Of a DNA stretch of 64,000 nt, positions 22,547 to 33,300 are shown piece by piece. Where the stretch lies: positions 6,222,215 through 6,286,214 of the forward strand of contig JAJHZJ010000009.1 in the NCBI GenBank assembly GCA_023548195.1. The letters run 5' to 3'. A model generated the notes under the pieces. It saw nothing but the letters and a program-made list of their open reading frames with translations. It was not told where the DNA came from and did no database searches. Position 1 is the first letter of the stretch. Each line of letters opens with the position of its first letter. The DNA comes from Bettongia penicillata ogilbyi (taxonomy: Eukaryota; Chordata; Mammalia; Diprotodontia; Potoroidae). A program made the position numbers and the translations under genes.

Positions 22547-23564
22547 GAAGAAGCATGAAAAAGTAAACAGCAAAGAGAAGTCTTAAGGGACTTACCAGAA
22601 GTGAACTGTTTACATTCCTACATGGAAAGACAGTATTTGTAACTCTTAAAACTTTTCGGTATCTGGGTAGATGGTGGGTCCACACACACACATACACACA
22701 TGCACACACATACAGAGACAGAGAGCACAGAGTGAATTGAATAGGATGGGACCATATCTTGAAAGAAATTAAGGTAAATGGTGAGAGAGAAATGTAGTGG
22801 GAGGAAAGAGGGTGAAATGGAATGGGGTAATTATATGTCATTTAAGAGGCAAGTAGGAGACTTTTTAGTGGAGGGAAAAAGAGGAGAGCTGAGGGAAAAA
22901 AAAAAAACAAGAAGTTTACCCTCATCACATTTGACTAAAGGAAGGAATAAAATGCACACTCATTTTGGTATGAAAACCTATCTTACAGTGTAGGAAAGTG
23001 GGGGAGAAGGAGATAAGCAAGGGGGGGGGGATGATGGAGGGGAGGGCAAAGGGAGGAGGGAGCAATTTGAAGTCAACCCTCTTGGGGAGGGACAGGACCA
23101 AAAGACAGAGGAGAAACAACGAGGGGCAGGTTAGGATGGAGGAATGTAATTCAGTTAGTCTTACACAGCACGACTATCAGGGAAGTCATTTGCAAAACTA
23201 CACAGATAGGGCCTATATTGAATTGCCTGCCTTCCCAAAGGGAATGGGTAGGGAGGGAGGGATGGGGAGAATTTGGAACTCAAAGTTTTAGGAACAACTG
23301 TTTAGTATTGTTCTTGCTACTAGGAAAGAAGACATACAGTTAATGAGGAATAGAAAGTCATCTGGCCCTACAGGAGAAAAGAGAAAATGGAGACAAGAGA
23401 AGGGAGGGATGACAGAGGAGAGCGCAGATTGGAGATAGGGAAAATTAGATTGCTTGGGGTATTGGGGTGGGGGGAGGGGATAAAAAGGGAGAAAATTTGG
23501 AACCCAAAATTTTGTGAAAATGAATGTAAAAAGTTAAATAAATAAATAAATTAAAAAGAAAAAA
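22547..23564 (+). other. HAL1 copy A 3' UTR, no ORF2
   Basis: About 1,020 bp follow the ORF1 stop. A CA/CACACA stretch lies at 22680-22715, then purine-rich sequence with runs of G (ten G at 23021-23030; GGAGGGGAGGG nearby), and GGTATTGGGGTGGGGGGAGG at about 23460. It ends with AAATTTGGAACCCAAAATTT and an AAATAAATAAAT tail. Frames here are short and differ between copies. This is where ORF2 (about 3.8 kb) would sit in an autonomous L1. Confidence 0.8.
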
Positions 23565-23579
23565 TGAAGTGATGGAGAG

Positions 23580-23870
23580 CTATGCCATCAGACACGGTCT
23601 GACTATGTCACTTGGTTCTGTTTTTTTGTAACAAAGGAAGGCTAACTGAATTAGGGGACATGGACTATATCCAAAAATGATGATAAAGGAGGGAGGAGAT
23701 GGAATATCCTATAAAGAGAAATAGCTAGTAGGTCAGTTTGGCTATTTCAAATAATGCATAGATAAGAATAAAATGCTTTAGGAATACCAATCTGGCAGTT
23801 TCCTAAGTATTAAGGAAAAGGGAAAAAAAGAAGCTAGGAATACCAATTAGGAGATAATTCTAATACTCCA
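23580..23870 (+). other. Flank of HAL1 copy A, probably old L1
   Basis: TCACTTGGTTCTG followed by a T-run at 23609-23628 resembles an L1 3' UTR, possibly continuous with the L1 piece ending near 20640 before HAL1 inserted. Weak. Confidence 0.35.
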
Positions 23871-23874
23871 AGAG

Positions 23875-24730
23875 AGAATGAATGAATGAAAAGTCATTTG
23901 TTAAATGCTTACTAAGTGCCAAGTGTTGTGCTAAATGCTGGAAATACAAATTCGAAAAGAAAGATATGCCCTGTCCTAAATGAGCATACATTCTAATAGG
24001 AGGGAACAACATACTTTATCATGTAGGATGTTTTTCTCCATCAAGTCACAGCGATGCTGAGTGAATCACAGAGCCACCAATTGATAAGTTCCTTCCAGGA
24101 ATGATAGTTTGGTTTGATTACTCTTCCCACAGTTAGAGGTTTTAAGGAAGAGAGTATGTAAAAGCAGGATAGTAGGCTTGCAGATGGTGGGAAAGCAGCA
24201 CAGTAGGTCGTAACTGAACTAAGAATGGAAAATTATGACCAGTCAGAAACATGAGCCCAAGTGGAAGGCTAATGCTAGAGCACGGCATACAAGTGATGAT
24301 GACCCAATGTGGATGTGTAGCTGATGAGTGAGTGGTAAGGAGAGAGATTTAAGAGCAAGGAAGAGGGCTAAGGAAGGCCTAAAAAAGTCTTTCAGGACTT
24401 AGCAGTAAGAAGATGGCCCCAGAGAAAAGTTTTACTCAAACAGTGGTAGTTGGAAGTTAGACTGAAGAGAACTGAGAATTCTGACAGTGTTTTTCTTTTT
24501 TTCTAGTCTGACGGTGAAGGGGATTGAAAAGATACAGACTAACAGAAGAGATGGAAGGATAAGTCTGAGTTTTTTTTAAAAGGATAAGGGAGAAGTAGGC
24601 ATGTTTGCAGGCAACAAGGAAGGACTTGGTGAACAAGGAAATATTAAAAATTAGGAAGAGAAGATGAATAAAGGGGTAAACTCTTGCAAACGGGACGTTT
24701 CTGAAAGGAACAAGGCAGAAGTATATGCAT
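23875..24730 (-). repeat. L2-like tail plus internal segment
   Basis: 23890-24005 carries AAAGTCATTTGTTAAATGCT, AAGTGTTGTGCTAAATGC and GAGCATACATTCTAATAGG (L2 tail, reverse complement). The following purine-rich 700 bp resemble the internal part seen at 6490-7215, but I cannot place it firmly. Confidence 0.45.
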
Positions 24731-24779
24731 TAGCATTGTAGTGAAGGTCACTTATTCCTTTGAAACAGAGGCAAATTAA

Positions 24780-24960
24780 GTCAGAATTGCAAAGAAGGAA
24801 AAATTAAGCCACAATTAAATGCATACTATGTATATGGCTCTGGGATCCTGAGGATATAAAATAACAGTCTAATATCTAACAGCGGCAGAAAGTGGGAGGA
24901 TAAGACATGTATGCAAATAAAAAGTACACAAGATAATCAAGACGCAAAAATAAATCATTA
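24780..24960 (-). repeat. L2-like LINE tail
   Basis: AAATGCATACTATGTATATG, GGGATCCTGAGGATATAAAA and a region ending GACATGTATGC are a diverged reverse-complement L2 tail. Confidence 0.45.
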
Positions 24961-25239
24961 ATCTAACCAAGTTTTAGTTACCACAGCTAATTTTTATCAT
25001 GCACTAACACCTTACAGCAATAATGATGGGTCTATGTGGTGAAGAGCTAGTGAAGTTATGTAAAGGTTTTATTCTGTTTCAATGCTGGCTTGTGTTTTTT
25101 TAGCCTGTACTTGCTATTTCATCTCCTTATGTGGAAATTCCCTCTACTAATACAGAAAAAGCAAGATTTTTAAAAATAAATTTACATTTCAGACGTTATT
25201 AAAAACTAAAGTTAGACAACAATTTAAATGACAATGGTC

Positions 25240-25420
25240 AGCTTGAGGCAAAATGCTGCAGTGGCTGGAGAGCCAAAGCAAAGAAGACCTGGCTTCAGAT
25301 ACCCTCTGATACATAGGTCCCTGTGACCTTGAGCAAATATATCACTTAACCTACCTCTCAGGGTACTAGGTAACTTTCTCAATTGCAGAAATGATGATAT
25401 ACATTAGTAGAAGGAGTTTT
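25240..25420 (+). repeat. tRNA/MIR-like SINE
   Basis: AAATGCTGCAGTGGCTGGAG, AAGACCTGGCTTCAGATA and CCTGTGACCTTGAGCAAAT are a diverged plus-strand tRNA-headed SINE. Confidence 0.55.
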
Positions 25421-25509
25421 CTTACCTCAATAATCCCTGTAAGAATGAGACTACAGGTTCAGTTCTCACTTCCAATCCCTATCTTTATCCCCAAAAAAGT
25501 TATAGATAG

Positions 25510-26000
25510 GTTTCAAGTCAACAAACATTTTTTAAATATCTACCACACGGATTAGGCACTGTAGTAGTTTTAGACCAAAAAACTCCAAGTTTATTTCTTC
25601 AAGAAATTTATATTCAATGGGAGTAGATACAGCATGTTCACAAGTAAGTAAATACACAATACATACAAAGTTACACATAGTAATTTCAAGAAACAGAGAG
25701 CTAACCGGTGCCACAAAAAGGCAAAGTCTATGTTTGAAAAGGTGGCACTTGAACTGTATCTGAAGGAGGTAGAGATGAGGAAGGAGGACATTCTAATATG
25801 GGAAACTATGGCACAGAAACAAAAGATGTAGTTCATGACTCCCTGTTAAGCAGGCCAATTTTATTGGACCAGTGAGTGAGTAAAGTGGAATAATATGAAA
25901 CAAGACTATAAAGAGGAGTAAGAGCCATAACTGTATAAGGATTTCTGCACTGGGTGGTAAGCTGGCTGAAGCGATATGAAGGTTCCTCCCTAAATTTCTC
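25510..26000 (-). repeat. L2-like LINE tail and internal segment
   Basis: GTCAACAAACATTTTTTAAA, GATTAGGCACTGTAGTAG and GGTGGCACTTGAACTGTATC follow the L2-type reverse-complement order. Confidence 0.5.
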
Positions 26001-26239
26001 TGTGACTTTGTGGCTCAAAGTTGTCATTCGTCAGTTTCTGAATTATAAAAATATATTCCCTAATGTAAAATATTCTATACCTTGAAATCTAGGACCATTC
26101 TTGAGGAAACATTAAAAAAAACCACTATCATAATATGGAAAACTTGGGATAATAAAGAGACTCTCAAACTGGATATTGTTTTAAAAAATTCTCATGGTAC
26201 AGATTCTGGCATGCAAACACATAATCTACAAAAATGGGT

Positions 26240-26395
26240 TTAGCCGCAGTATCATAGATGTGAAGCTCTACCTAGAGGTCCTCTGCTTCTTCATTATACA
26301 GTTGGACAAACTGAGGTACAGGCATTTAACTGCCCCTAAGTTAGACAAGTAGTAAAGTGACAGCACCATTACTCTAACTCAATGTATAAAATTTT
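26240..26395 (-). repeat. MIR-like SINE
   Basis: CCTCTGCTTCTTCATTATAC, GACAAACTGAGGTACAG and GTAGTAAAGTGACAGCACC resemble a reverse-complement MIR. Diverged. Confidence 0.45.
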
Positions 26396-26949
26396 TCTGA
26401 ACTGATGAATCTAACCAATATACATTAAGAAATACATAGCTGCTCCTAAAGCACCACAGAAAACACAATTTTAATAACTTCAAATTACATTCATTTAAGA
26501 AATACTTATTGGGAATCTACTAAATTCACAGCATTGTTTGTGTACTCGTGAACTAAATGATTTTCGGCACATTACAAAATTCAACAAACACCGAACGCTG
26601 AATTTTGTTCAAATAAAGATTAAAGATTTAAATATCTGCAAATGAACAGTAAATGACTGGTACTAAGGGAAAAAAACATGACAGAGGCAAACAAAAAGAA
26701 CTTATTCAGCATAGAGTAAAAACAACAAGGAATAATAAAGTTTCATTTTGAGTACCATGTGAGAAATTATAAATGGCACAGCGTCAGGGATGATTTCTAC
26801 AACTAAGATGCCTTCACTAAAGCAGAGATGTCTTTCTCCTTACTGAACACATAAAGTGATTTATTATCTTATATTTTCTCTTTCTAGGGATATGAGTATC
26901 ATAAATGCTAACAAAAAATTTACTATTTTGAATGAAAAAAGCCTTTTTA

Positions 26950-28200
26950 AAAAGTACCTCATTTTGGTGATAAGACAATGAATAAAAGATTAAAAAACGA
27001 AGTACTCTCAGGCCTCAGGGAGCTTACATTGTACTGGGAACATACAAGAGAGACACAGATAATCGAAGACACCCGAATTTCAAGTGAAATAAAGCAGTAA
27101 CAATTGGAGGTTTCCCACCGTAAATGGCATCTGAACTGAGCCTGGAAAAGTTAAGGACTCTAAGAGCTGAGGGGAGGAAGAGATCTACATTAAGCCAAAA
27201 AGCATGCACTTAAGATCAAGACAAAGGGTTAAAAAAAAAAAAAATCACTCCTACCCTCAAGAAGCTTCCATTCTAATGATGCGGAATGGCATGGTACAAA
27301 GGCACAGCAAAGGGAGATGGAGCGTCCATCTAGAACAGTGAGTAGGGCCAACCTGATCAGAATACACCATGAGAACGGAGTGATACGGCAGAGCTAGGGA
27401 AAGTAGGTGAGCCAGGCTGGAGAATTTCAGTTTCTGAATGAGAGAACTGCATCTCACTGCGTGAACAAGAAGAGACAAGGAAGTTTCTCTGAACAGAGGA
27501 CACGTAACCAAAACTCTATTTTTAAAATACCCATTCGAAGTCTGTTTGACAGATGGACAGGATGGACAGGAGAGAGTAGGAGCAAAGAAGACCAAGCAAA
27601 GTAGGAGGTCTAAGCCAGAGGTGATGAGGATCTGAAGAAGGGACAACACAGAGACAAGCGGACACACGTAGAATCACAAGATGTGGAAAGTGATAAGGAA
27701 AAGCAAAGGGTCAAAGCTGACTAAAAATTTAAATCTGGTTGACTAGAAAAATGGTAGTATAAGCATCATTTTGGACATACTGATTTTCAAAATCTGATGC
27801 GCATCAGGTGGAGATGTCTAGCAGCTACTTGATCATTTGAGACTGGAGATTTTTAGAGAGATTAGAACCAGATATACAGATTTGGAAGTTCATCTGTGTA
27901 GAGATAATAACTGAATACATAAGAGTAGAAATCAAAGAGAAAAATAAAAGGGACCCAGGAGAGATTTTCAAGAGTCTCTCACACTTAAGGGGCAGGAGGT
28001 GGTGATCCAGAAAAGAAAAATTAGAAAGACCATGAGACAGCTGAAAAGAGAAGCAGGAAAACAGAAAGCAAAGGTGGAGAGAAGACACAAGAACAATCAG
28101 AGGTTGATGTGTCAGAAACTGCAAAAAAATCTAGTATGGGAACTGAGGAAAAGTCATAGAGGATACTAGTCATTTTGGAGAGACAAATTAAAAAGAGAAT
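26950..28200 (-). repeat. Tandem L2-like segments
   Basis: Two L2-type starts occur, near 27010 (CTCAGGGAGCTTACATTGTA) and 27250 (CCCTCAAGAAGCTTCCATTC). The second is followed by 27760-28170, containing GGTGGAGATGTCTAGCAGCT, CAGATTTGGAAGTTCATCTG and CATGAGACAGCTGAAAAGAG, an internal part of the same ancient LINE. The antisense frame at 27257-27667 has no recognisable domain. Confidence 0.5.
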
Positions 28201-28239
28201 TTAAAACCTAAGGACAGACAACATGAAGGCTAAAAGCTT

Positions 28240-28355
28240 TACCTTACCAGTCCTAAAAGGTCAAACAATTTGCTCATGGTCATCCATTTAGTCAGAGACA
28301 AGACAAGAAACCAAATAATACTTTCCCCCATGCAAGGGCTCTATTACACTATATA
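28240..28355 (-). repeat. MIR-like SINE fragment
   Basis: GGTCAAACAATTTGCTCATG, then GGTCATCCATTTAGTCAGAG and GCAAGGGCTCTATTACACTA, a decayed reverse-complement MIR. Confidence 0.4.
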
Positions 28356-29354
28356 GACCCACAAAGAATGTGAGTGTGGAATTGTGTACACATTAATCAT
28401 CATAATCATATAGGATTGAGAAATCTTTTTCTATTAAGAACCACTGACCTACAGGGAATGGGGGCGGGGAGACAACAAAGACACAATTATGCTTTTAATA
28501 AGGCATAATGAAGGAAATTTCTGGCAGGATGGTCTTAAAAAAAACCTTTTCATGCTCTTCAATTTGAGCTGAGGGAAAAAAATATACATACACTTAAAAA
28601 GATCTACCAAATAAGTAACAGAAAACTTCTTTTTCTTATATTGTCCACTACTGTTAACTCAGAATGGTGTGAAGGAGATGATGGGATCCTGAAGGCTGTG
28701 GAGTTTTACACAGAAATTCTTCCAATACTATCTCAGCAAATCCCCTCAATTACCACAGAAGGTTGGCAAACAAGTGATAAAATTTTCAGCAATGGCAACT
28801 CCAAAGTCTGGAGAGGCTGAGATCTGCACTGGAACAAGGAGGATCCACAATGATGAAACCACAAATTAGTCAACTGTTAATCTCACACCTTATGTCGTAC
28901 TCAAATAGATCTATGATCTCCTCTTATCTATATATTCCCTGAAATGAAGCAGATCACAGTCAATCCCTGCCCAAAGGGGCACCCTCTTGCGTGATTCCCA
29001 TCCATGCCTTCCTTTACAGTTGTTATGGGGGGGAGGGAGCTCTTAAGCTGTCCACTGCCTGGTGCCATCACAATGCCTGTCCATCTTCTTTTTCATATAT
29101 TTCCTTTTTATTATTGCATTACATTATTCTATTTATGTAGCCAATTTCTGTAGGAATGAAATACATCTACAATGCTTAAGTGAAATAACACAGAATCAGA
29201 ACCTCACCTTAAGTTTTAACTTTTATCCTCAAAATACTCACTGCCAGTAAGTATAAAAATTAATTTGGCTATGAAAATTAATTGATCCAAAATTTATTTT
29301 TCCTTACACTCATATCTAATCTTTCATTTTCCCCAAATCCTAATACAGTACTCT

Positions 29355-29580
29355 TTTTAAAAATTTTTTTTGCATTTTTTTATTTTTTAAATTAATTTTA
29401 GTTTTCAACATTCACTTCCACAAGATTTAGAATTCCAAAATTTTTCTTTTTCTCTCCCCTCTCCCTGACCCAAGAGATCATGCTTTGTGGATAACCTCTT
29501 CCCCCAATCTGCCCTTCTATCCACCTCTCCCTTCTCTCATCCCATTCCCCTCTACTCTCTTGTAGGGTAAGACAGACCCA
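29355..29580 (-). repeat. HAL1/L1 3' end fragment
   Basis: The plus strand shows TTTTCAACATTCACTTCCAC, then CCCAATCTGCCCTTCTATCC and CTCTCTTGTAGGGTAAGACA. The last two match the reverse complement of the HAL1 3' UTR (compare 23360-23480). It is older than the copies with target-site duplications. Confidence 0.6.
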
Positions 29581-29689
29581 ATACAGCACTCTTGACAAGA
29601 AGACCAAACCGTTCTTCCCTTAATCCAGGTCTCAGTTCTGACTCAGTCACTAACTACTATATGAGTACAGCCTACCTTGTTCTGAGTTC

Positions 29690-31085
29690 TTTATTTAGTG
29701 TAAGAACTTTTCCTAACTGGTTGCCACCGTAAGGTTAAGACTCCCTGCTGTTAGCTTGCCCACCTCCTGGTGACTCTCACCACCTTCACTCAGGATCTTG
29801 CTCCACCACCTTCCCCTCACCAGCTACCTTCTCTCTTGGGGGTTCAATCTTCATAACTCCATAGAACATGCTAGTCTTTCAACTCATCAACCTCTTCAAC
29901 TCCCAAGAACTTGTTCTCTATCTCAACATCCTTTCCAAGGGATCCCACCCTAAATAAACCTCACTGTCTCTGTTTTTGAGCTCTAAAATTCCACTCTCTT
30001 ACCATAACCTACTGTCCTTAAATCTTTTCCTCTCCCTCACACCTTCTAAACCTATTTGCCCTCATCGTATTCTCCAACACTTCCTATTCCCTTTATCTAA
30101 CAAGGTGGCCTCACTTCCTTTCATTCAAACATGTGACAGCACAGCTAGCCAGTTCATCCATGCGCTATCCTCTATTTTTGAAACCCTTACCAACACTAGG
30201 GTTGGGTCAATCCTACCATCACACTCTTTTCTACTATTTCTCCAGGACACTGAAGGAAATAACAGTCATATTAAACAAGTACACCGTAAATTCAAGCTAT
30301 ATAATTTCAGCTGGCTTTTCACCACTACATAACACTTGTATTCTTCCCAAATAATCTCTCTTGCATCTCATATAAGCTGTTCCAAACCTCCTCCTCCACT
30401 TCCCAAACACCAATCACCCAAGGTGACCTTGCTTCCCACTCCACCTACAAAACTGAGGCTGGCATGGAAACCCTCATCTTCCCTAACCCAGACTTCCGAA
30501 GTCCAATAATAAGTTCAATTGTCCTCACTGGATTTGGTCTAATCTCTGAGGATGAGGTGACCCTACTACTTTCCGATATTATTCTATTTGTGTTCCTCAT
30601 CTCATACTTCCCTGGGGAATGTTTCCCATCAATCATTCCTTTTTCATCTTTCATCTGCCCCTATCTACCCAAGACTGTTTACAAACATGTTCAGGATTCT
30701 TCACATGCTTAAAAAAATCCTTTCCTTGGCCCTGTCATTCCTACAAGCTATAGCTTTACATTTCTCCTCACTTTCAGTGCCAAGCTCCTATAGAGAGCTT
30801 GTCTATAGGAGCTGCCTTGATTTCCTTACCACTCACTTCTTACCCCTCTTTAATTGACTTTCAAACTTACCACTCTAGTAAAATTCTCCCTCCAAGGCTA
30901 CCAATCATCTTTAACTTGTATATCAAATGGCCTTTTTTGGGTCCTCATTCCCTGTACCCCTTCTACTTCTTCCTCCTACACAGTCTTCCCTGGTTATTAG
31001 TTGACATTGACATTGTGTTCTCCTAGTTCTGCCCTTTGACAACCCCTGCTCATGCTGGATCATTATATGGTCATAGTATTAAGAT
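29690..31085 (+). repeat. L2 LINE, ORF2-region remains
   Basis: This long pyrimidine-rich block contains TAACAAGGTGGCC, CTTACCACTCACTTCTTACC, CCTCCAAGGCTACCAATC and TATCAAATGGCC, in the order of the L2 coding region. Translated short frames (SYRELVYRSCLDFLTTH) resemble its reverse-transcriptase-flanking part. It holds many frameshifts and stops. Confidence 0.6.
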
Positions 31086-31114
31086 GAATAATACCTTGAA
31101 TTTACCAAAAATTA

Positions 31115-31490
31115 TTAGGAAATTATCTGAATCAACAGAGAGCAATCCACTTGGAGTCAGGAAGGCATGAGTTGGAATCTTGCTTTAGACACTTACCAAA
31201 GAGCTCTCTGCAACCCTGGGCAAATCACTTAATGTTTCTCAACCTCAATTTCTTCATCTGTAAAAAGAGGGTATTGAATGGCCTCTAAGATCCCTTCTAG
31301 TTCCAAATCCGTCATCCCATAATGGGCATTTCTTTTCTTGAGAACATTAAGATGTAATGGAAAGAGAACTGGATTTAGAGTTAGAAGACCTGGGTTCAGC
31401 TCCAGGTTCTGCCACTTACTAGCCTTGTGACAATGGTTAAGTTTTTTACCTATACTAACTATCTCTCAGTGAAAACTGCTCAGACTAGAT
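31115..31490 (+). repeat. Two CORE-SINEs in tandem
   Basis: First: CTTGGAGTCAGGAAGGCATG, CAACCCTGGGCAAATCACTT, TTTCTTCATCTGTAAAAAGA (31130-31320). Second: GAAGACCTGGGTTCAGCTCC, TTGTGACAATGGTTAAGT (31345-31480). Confidence 0.75.
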
Positions 31491-32944
31491 ATGTAAAACG
31501 CAAACTCATCATAAACATTCTATATAAAAACTATGCTACAAAAATTTGATGGTGGAGTATTGACTAACATTGAATTGTGTTAAATTATTGTCAATTAAGA
31601 ACAAAATATTAGGCATTTCCATTAGAAAATATTCCAAATGTCTTCTTTTTTAAATTGGTTAAAGAGTCTTTATCTACTGAAATTTTTCTCTAAATTATAA
31701 ATTATATTCTCTGACAAAACTGGAGAAAATCACTCTATTTAATGGTACCAACCAGTTGATTCAAATTATTCCCTAAAACTTTCTGATAATTCTCAAAGTT
31801 TTCATTTTAATACCATGACTATAATTTTTCAGATTCTGGAATGCAAAATCGCTTAATTACTATTCAATGAATAAATTTATTTACAACTAATTTAATATTT
31901 TGTGATTTCCATTGTTGCTACTCTACAGAACACTTTTCTATTTTGACCCAGGCAAAAAGGTGGCTTTTTAACCTAGTAAGGCAAAACAAAACTAGCTTTA
32001 GAGTGATCTAATGCAATGGTAATAGTCAATTCTGTAGGCAATAAATGAATACCAGAATGGAAGCCTAGCTTAGATGAGGCTTTTCAAGTATCATATAGGT
32101 TGAACAAGTGCCTTCAAATAAGGAAATTAAGCATAAAATGCCCCCCAAAAGGTAAAGTTACCAGAAAGATTCCTAACTTGCTACATTAGAACACCTCATA
32201 AAATGGAGTACACTGCAGCTACAACTTACCCCAAGTATACATTCTGTCGCGTTACACATATTTAAATAGGCGTGAGATCGCCGAACGATACAATTTATTT
32301 CACCCAGCTGTACACAAACACTACCAAGTACGTGGGCTGTCGTCGTGGTGGCTGCGCTAAGGTGGGGGAGCTACAGTTCCGATACGAAATGTCCGTAAAA
32401 GGCTAGGCTAACCTATTTTAGAAAGACTGACACGAACCTCTCATCCTGCAGTCGAGGGCAGCTATTCCCACTGCAGCAGCCCCGCCGCTGACTTTGGCAA
32501 AATCCTGAGGACGGTCACAGAAATGCTACATTTGTCTACGTAACGAGAATCAACAATACACACGTTTGATACGTCTCCGTGGCTGACACGGTGCAGCTCG
32601 CACATTCCCTCGGATCTCACAGAGGGCCCCCCGCCCCCCACGGTTACCTTCAGAAGCCCATTGTCACACCGCACTCCCACGCCTCGGTCCTCCGTCCGCA
32701 CCGAAGTCTGAGAGGAGACCCGAAACGTGAGCTCAATCCCCTCCCCCACCGGTCCTCTCTCCGGGCTGTGGGTGTGTCTGGGGACAGCTCCGGTTTCCCA
32801 CAAAGTCCAATGAAATCTTGCCCAAAGACTCAGAGCCCAGCTCCTGCCCGGCCCCGAGATAACCCGCCAGCGGCCGACGACCCCGGCCATCCCGGGCCGC
32901 AACCCTTCCTCTTTCTCCCCTCCCTGCCGGCCCCTCCCCCGCCG

Positions 32945-32956
32945 CGCGCACGCGCG
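32945..32956. promoter_or_regulatory. NRF1-type site
   Basis: CGCGCACGCGCG fits YGCGCAYGCGCR exactly. It lies just downstream of the candidate exon 1 donor on the minus strand. NRF1 sites are common in TATA-less CpG promoters. Confidence 0.6.
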
Positions 32957-33015
32957 TCCTGCGGTCCCTCCCTCCCTCTTTCCTCCCCTTCGCCCTCCCC
33001 CCGCGCCCCCCTCAC

Positions 33016-33300
33016 CTTAGGCACCGGCCACCCCCTTCCCCAGGGTCCGGGGAATCACCGGCCCATGAGGGAGGACGGGGGACGTAAAGGGGGCGTTGGC
33101 AGCTGGGAATCCGCGCTGTTCCCCTCGGCCCCGCAGGCCCCGGCGGTCCCGAGCAGCGTCTGTCACCGGCACTTCCCCGAGGAGAGCCGGGAAGAGGCGC
33201 CGCACGGACTCAGCCCAGCCAGCCCAGCCCGGCCCGGCAGCCAGGCCCGAGCTCCGTCCCACGGCCGCCTGCGATCGTTTCTGCCTTGGACTGCGCAGTC
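33016..33300 (-). other. RNF111: Candidate RNF111 noncoding exon 1 (5' limit unknown)
   Basis: On the minus strand CCTAAG|GTGAGG places a strong splice donor with last exon base 33016. This lies inside the CpG island and upstream of exon 2 in transcription. The start is not visible; initiation somewhere in 33250-33550 is likely. A second good donor, CTGAAG|GTAACC, with last exon base 32648, could serve an alternative or longer first exon. The assignment is inference from donor strength and the known gene structure. Confidence 0.45.

Larger units (their letters stand above)
20644..23579 (+). mobile_element. HAL1-type (ORF1-only) LINE-1 derivative, copy A, full length
   Basis: The element body is 20659-23564, flanked by the 15-bp direct repeat TGAAGTGATGGAGAG (20644-20658, 23565-23579). 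It begins GGGGGCGGAGTCAAGATGGC (an L1 5' end with a YY1-type motif). It has a roughly 790-bp GC-rich 5' UTR with three tandem 71-bp units, one ORF1 (21448-22546, frameshifted) and then about 1 kb of 3' UTR: a CA-repeat near 22680, polypurine/G tracts near 23020-23060 and a terminus with AAATAAATAAATAAATT. No ORF2, endonuclease or reverse-transcriptase sequence occurs anywhere in it. Copy B has the same structure. By analogy with HAL1 elements it would have relied on L1 ORF2 protein supplied in trans (inference). It lies antisense in RNF111 intron 1. Confidence 0.88.
2462..33015 (-). other. RNF111: RNF111 intron 1, repeat-filled
   Basis: This is the interval between the exon 2 acceptor (2463/2462) and the best candidate exon 1 donor (33015/33014), about 30.5 kb. 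It is almost wholly repeats, listed separately. Stretches where I see nothing definable are 2470-3180, 3465-4180, 4840-5125, 5265-6180, 7220-7880, 9000-9290, 12265-12840, 13940-14915, 16640-17025, 18600-19055, 26400-26950, 28360-29330 and 31490-32260. Most L1 fragments here lie on the plus strand, antisense to RNF111. The length depends on the exon 1 assignment, which is an inference. Confidence 0.7.

Noticed and set aside
27257..27667. Minus-strand frame of 136 codons
   Set aside because: It lies within L2-like repeat remains, has no known domain and no splice context.
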